Source of the DNA: Pyxicephalus adspersus
Lineage: Eukaryota > Chordata > Amphibia > Anura > Pyxicephalidae
Direction of reading: 5' to 3'
NCBI RefSeq assembly: GCF_032062135.1
Contig: NC_092861.1
Span: forward strand, 115,289,327-115,353,326
Length of the DNA: 64,000 nucleotides
In this document: positions 29,601-35,600 of the stretch, one piece after another
Numbering within the stretch: position 1 is the stretch's first letter
How the letters are laid out: every line of letters starts with the position of its first letter
Notes under the pieces: generated by a model
What the model saw: the letters and a program-made list of their open reading frames with translations, nothing else
The model's database searches: none
What the model was told of the DNA's origin: nothing
Program-made: the position numbers and the translations under genes

Positions 29601-32600
29601 CCCGCGAGTGTGACTCGGGGTTACCGCTTTCCGCAACTTTTTTCTACCCCAAGTCACACTCTGGGTTACCGCTAGGGAGGTTAAGGCACACCACCAATAT
29701 TTTGTTTACATAGCAAATGCTAATTTTTTTTGAATTTACATCCAAGAATATTTAGAATGTAATTTGTGATGGGATGTGGGCTTATTAATCCTATTTTAGT
29801 TTACACTAAATATACTAGAATATGGCAGGAATGTTCTCTAGAGGAACCTGCACCTGAACCTGACAAAACTGTAGAGGACTGATAAGCTTTCCAAGAACTA
29901 AGATTGTCATAGTGATTTGCAGGATCAATAACTTATCAATAGGAAAAATAGCAAAATTAAATGTCAGAGAGAATTTTTAAATTTAAAATATAAATTAGAA
30001 AGGTTTATCGTTTTTTTTAGGAATTTTTAGGTTAAGAACTTTAAAATGTTGGATTAATTATTTACTTTTCAAACGTGTAGTCAATAGTGTATTCAGAGCT
30101 GGAGGAATGACTGACTACCTTTATAACCAACTTTTTGACAATATATAGACAAAATGCCCAATCTGCATATGCCAAAATTATAGCATAAAAAAGCTAATTT
30201 AAAATGTATTGAACGGCCAAGTGTTGGTTATAATACTATTGGTAAATAAATAAAATTATGTGAATTTATAATACAATACATTTATCTACATAAAATTCCA
30301 GTGTACTACCCACCTGTGCTCCCCGATCATTGACCAGCTCCACAGACCATCTGCCTTCATATTGGATCCACACAAATATCCCCCCATCTGCATCGCAGGT
30401 TGCCAGCTTTTGGAATGGTTCGTTCCATCTCACTAACACGACCTGAAAAACAACACAAACAAGATCAATCAACATTACCGTGCGGAATCCTAATATATCT
30501 ACACTTACTATGATTCATTAACTCCTAATTTATCTTTTCAAGTTAGAACTGTCAACCTTTTATCACTTCACACAGAAATGGTGAGCTTTAAAGATTTGAG
30601 GGGGTAAAAAAATGTAATGGAGTTTAGTAGCTTACTTATTATTGTATTACTATTATACTTATAACTGACTGCTTTTAAATTTGAAGTGCCATTTTGGTGG
30701 AATGTATTAAGTCCTGCCAATTGTATGTGGCTAATAACTGATTAAGTACTAATAATTAAAGGTATATAAACCCTTTGGTTACTAAATTTTACATGCCTTT
30801 TTTTAATTTTTTTCCAAAAATACAAACTGTGCAGCAAAGGTAGAACAAGCCATTTAACATAGAAGACTGTCTACAATGGTCAGTTTCTATTATTATTATT
30901 TTTACAAAAGTAAACCAAACCTACAAAGTCATAACATAACGTAATAAAAGCCATACAAAGATGACATGACCAGTTTTCTGCTTGGGCATGATTTGAGGAA
31001 CATGTGACTGCTTGGTCCCTCATACCCCCAGGGCTTTGAGGAGGGGTGATGGTATAGCCTCAAGTTATAATTCCAGATGCAAGTATGATTAACATCCGCA
31101 TGATAAACACACGCAAAATTTGTACTTGAGATCGGTGTACAGACAAATAAAAAAATATACATATAATATTACATTATGTATGCCATTTTGTGATGTATTG
31201 CAGCAAAGGAAAAAGCTGGCTTGTGAATAGTATTGAAAAATGGTAGCTTGTGCACATATAATGGTTGCTTTATACACGGCAGCCTCGCTCCTACTGATTT
31301 GTACAATAGTATCTGCTATATACGCTAGTTACTATTTATAAGACATTCATCACTGGTCATACATTCAACATAAGAAACTTCCTTCACAAGCCTGCATGGT
31401 CCCTTACAAATACGAAATTACATTACAGCACATATTCATACAGAATATTGTAAACTTGTGTGAAGTTTTGGGGATTTCAACCTATCAATCGCAGAACAGA
31501 GAACCAACTGGATTTCCAGAGCAAAGTTGGCAGACGATCTGCTCATGTGTACAATACTTAACATTCCCTACCGTGTTATGGTTTGATGCTTCTTTCCCAC
31601 TTAAAGAAAGTTTGGTTGCCATGCGTTATATTGTAATTCACAGTGCACAGTACCTACGTGTGTCTCTCATTTATTATTTATTACAACGAATGGACAGAAT
31701 GGACACACAAAATGGGCGGAAATGCATAAATACACAATAAGGGGGAACATCAGACATTGCTTTCTATGCAATGTCTTGATATCCTTGCATATCGCATTCT
31801 ATTCGAGGAGTAGTGAACTGAAGTGCACATTACATAGTGGGAATGATGCCTAAAGGAGTTAAGGGGAGGGGATATAGTTATAGGCACAGTGTTCTATAAC
31901 ACCTACAATGGAAGAAAAGATGCAAATTGGAAATGCTAGGATGGATGTGTCGCATGGCCTGGAAAGCACAGGAGGCTCATTGAATACAGAATGACCAACT
32001 ATTTTGTTCATTGACTTCATTCTACAAATAAAAGCAAGCAAAACATTTGGAGAAAACAGATGGAGGAAAATAGCACCTAACATCAAATGTATTTATTATT
32101 AAAACTCTGATAAATCGCAGTTCACAATTTATAAATCATTCAAACATACAGCAAAATGCCTAAGGGCTCAACTTGATGTAAAAGTATCACTATGTGGTTG
32201 GACGTTGAGACAATCACTCCATTTTCAAGAAGCAATTTATGTTGATTGGTATGTCTACTTCCATTGTGATCAAGGTTCACACTTTCTAAAATTCTTATTA
32301 CTTCTCCTCCCAGATCACAAGCCAATATCAGGTGTGCCGTACAATTCTATGGTATCGCTTCTCATCCTCACAAAGCCAAGTTTTAAACTTTATTGCTTTC
32401 AATGGCCCCATAAACATGAGTACCAAGCAAGAGTATAAAAGCAGAATGCTTTGCTCTAACACATGACATAAAAAAGGCAAATGTTTGTATCCAGGTTCTG
32501 GTTCATTTTCATTGCTGCAAAGTGCAGCACCTTTATGCCTGTAAAACATTTTGCTTGAAGGAAACGAGGGGGCTGCCCCTACCTTCCTCCTCACTAAAAT

Positions 32601-35600
32601 GTTTGAAGCATGTTTACTAATGGCACAATTACTTCAATACTGTTCAAGTCACAAACCTGAATTCTAATCAGGAAAATCAAAGTTAGGTTAAAATGTCTAT
32701 TATGCAAAGTTTAAAGTTACTTCGGAAGTTGCTAGGAGTTCCTTGTACAATCTGTGTTGGAGAAATTATTATAAAAAATAGCAAGTTACCTTTACAACCC
32801 AATGTGAAAAAGTAAAGTAATATTAATTTTAGCTGCAGTTAGGCAATGTTCTGGGTGACAGTGTGGAACCCAAGCTAAAATGGAATATTCCTATTAACTT
32901 TAGGCAGATTTTCTTTTGCACATCCTGGGCAAGATTATTATTATAAGGATATTATGTTAATATTATTACTATTTTTAGGATATTATGATATTATTAGGAT
33001 GTGAAGAAATTTCTTTCCAATCAGGGAAAGGCATAAAAAAATACATTGACAAGGGTCCTAACCCTTCTTTACTCTATACAAACCAAGAAAAGAAAAAATC
33101 TTGGATGTTCTTATACACTTAAATTTATCATTTTTAAATAAATAATCAAATAAATCTGTGTTTCTAATCCTTCCCTTGAGTTCAGATTTAACCGATACTG
33201 TGTTGATATTAAAAGGTAAAAGGATAACCCATACCTTCCAGACATTAGCCAGGTTGCTACCTTTGCTGAGCAGCATTATTAGTGCTCATTGAATCTGACT
33301 TATATGGAGTTTTTTTTTTCTTCATCGTTACCTAAAATACAGTGTGATCAAACAAGCACTACTTTAAAGCTTAGCTTATCCTTATACCCATGCAAGGCAG
33401 TTTGATAAAACATGGTCAGCGCTCACAATAGTCAGATTAATTTAGGATGCAATGACTACACAGACTGGCACTGGCACATGGTCCTTAATTAAAAAGCATA
33501 GAAACGTCTAATTACAGTTCAAAAACTTTAATTTATACTGCAATTTATTTTTGTATGCGAGTCAAATTGATTTTCCCTGGTAGCTTATAATGTTGAAAGA
33601 ACCACGGCATAAATGAACACACCATTATGCATTTGTAATGAATCCATCTTACCTTGAATGCACTACATCTCCAATTAATAAAATTAAATTTCATAATTGC
33701 CTAGTGACTATCACTACAAATCTACTATAAAGATGTCCTTCCTACCTTCACAAGTCCTTTATTGCAGAAGGCCCACAAAATGTTACTTTCTGAAATAAAA
33801 TAACCTTATCTGCCTGAATGACATTTTTTAATTACACTAAGTTGGCCCCATTTCATCACAAGCAATGCCATCTTCTTCATGTCTTCCATGTGGCGATTTG
33901 GATTGGATATGCCAGGATGACATACATGCTTTTGGAAGTTCATTTAGTCCTGGAAACCCTTGGCAATGCCAGGATACCTGGCATATTTTTTTTCATTAGC
34001 ATGTCCCATCACATGTCCCTTTCTGCAATAAAGAGCTGCTTGATCACCGATTTTCAAAGTGGAACTATAGTTCCGCTTCAATCTTCCATACCCCAGGAAT
34101 GAGAACCAAATGCTTTATTTTCGAGGAGGAGGACATTGGCTAGTATGTATCTCGTTAGGCAGGTACACAGGAACCCCAGCATGTTCATATTTTATATTTT
34201 TTTACGTCTAAAGTCTGCTGGATAAAAGATGTATGTAGCTTTTTACTGCTGTGCTGTACAGATCGTATATTCTCATTCCCTACTGATAAATTCTAAACAC
34301 ACACAGATGAACAAGTCAGAGGAGAACATTCCTGTCTCTAGTTCATAGGGTTTTGCACACAGTAATAATTACACAGAGAAGCAACTAATCAGATACAAAG
34401 GGCCTGATTTGCATGCAAATACCCGGTAATATTTATTTGTTTTAATAGAAATTTTATACAAGTAATGAAAAATTAGGGTATGTACACATGTTCAATAACT
34501 GTCGATGGAAAGGATCTTTCATGACCTCACACGAGGTAACAACACCATCTGATGGTGGTCCAAATCTCTGGTGGTTACCAAAAAATGAAACAAAAGCACG
34601 CCTTTTTTATTTTCACACTTTTAGAAATTTCCTAACACTGTACTCCACACAATATTCTTTTAGGTTGGCTGTACTCTGAAAGATAAAATGAAAACAATTT
34701 GACCTTAGATAGAATTGCTGGGCATGTTTTCAGAAATATGTTGTTCTCTTGTATCAACATACTATATTCTGACAACAAGGCCTGAAGCTTCCTTATTTTA
34801 GTGGCAGATGTATGACCCACAGGGAAGGACATATATTCATTTATTTTTGGTAAGACATTTTACATCTCAAATATCCAAAGACTCTAAAATACAATAGGCC
34901 TCTAATATCCAATTCACAACGCAGTGTCTTGGGGCTACCTAAAAGAATGGGGAATGTTAAATTGCTTCTTAACCGTGAATTCAAAAAAGTAATCAAACCT
35001 ATTACATACAACCTCAAGTAGAAATGTATCTAAACAACAAAAAAAAGACTAGTAAAAACTGGTCCTTAGATGAGGAAACACTTTTTTGTTTTTTATTTTT
35101 TTACTTTCAGGCTAAGAACGTTTTGCCCAAGTACAGAAAATATATGTTGATATTGCCAGGATGCAGAAAGAAAACTACTAATCCCACCGTTCCACTATGT
35201 AATGTAGAATGGTGGGATTTGCAAACCGAGTGCCCTGCTTCCAACTACAAGCAAACGTCAAGTTAATGCCTGAAAAGCCTAGTTTTTGTTGCCCGTTACT
35301 GGTCCTGGACACATTTAGGCAGGCGACTGGCACCAGGGAGTGATAAACAAAACTATTTTACCCCCTAAACATAGCATATAAAGCAGTTACATGAAAGTTG
35401 CCTGTTCTCTCTACCTCTCTCAGAAGTCATTTATAGACAGGATCCATCATCAGGGACATTGCTAGGAAATGTTAGAGGCACTCTGGGGCACCCCAAGATT
35501 AATGGTTAAAAAGAACTAAAACCTACCTGTGTATACAAAGAAAACATATGCAGTCCTTATAACTACAAAATATTTATTTATTAAGGTTTATTTATTGTGC

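Noticed and set aside
34475..34700. A complete MITE at TAGGGTATGTACACATGT
   Set aside because: Only one end could be found, with no matching inverted end.
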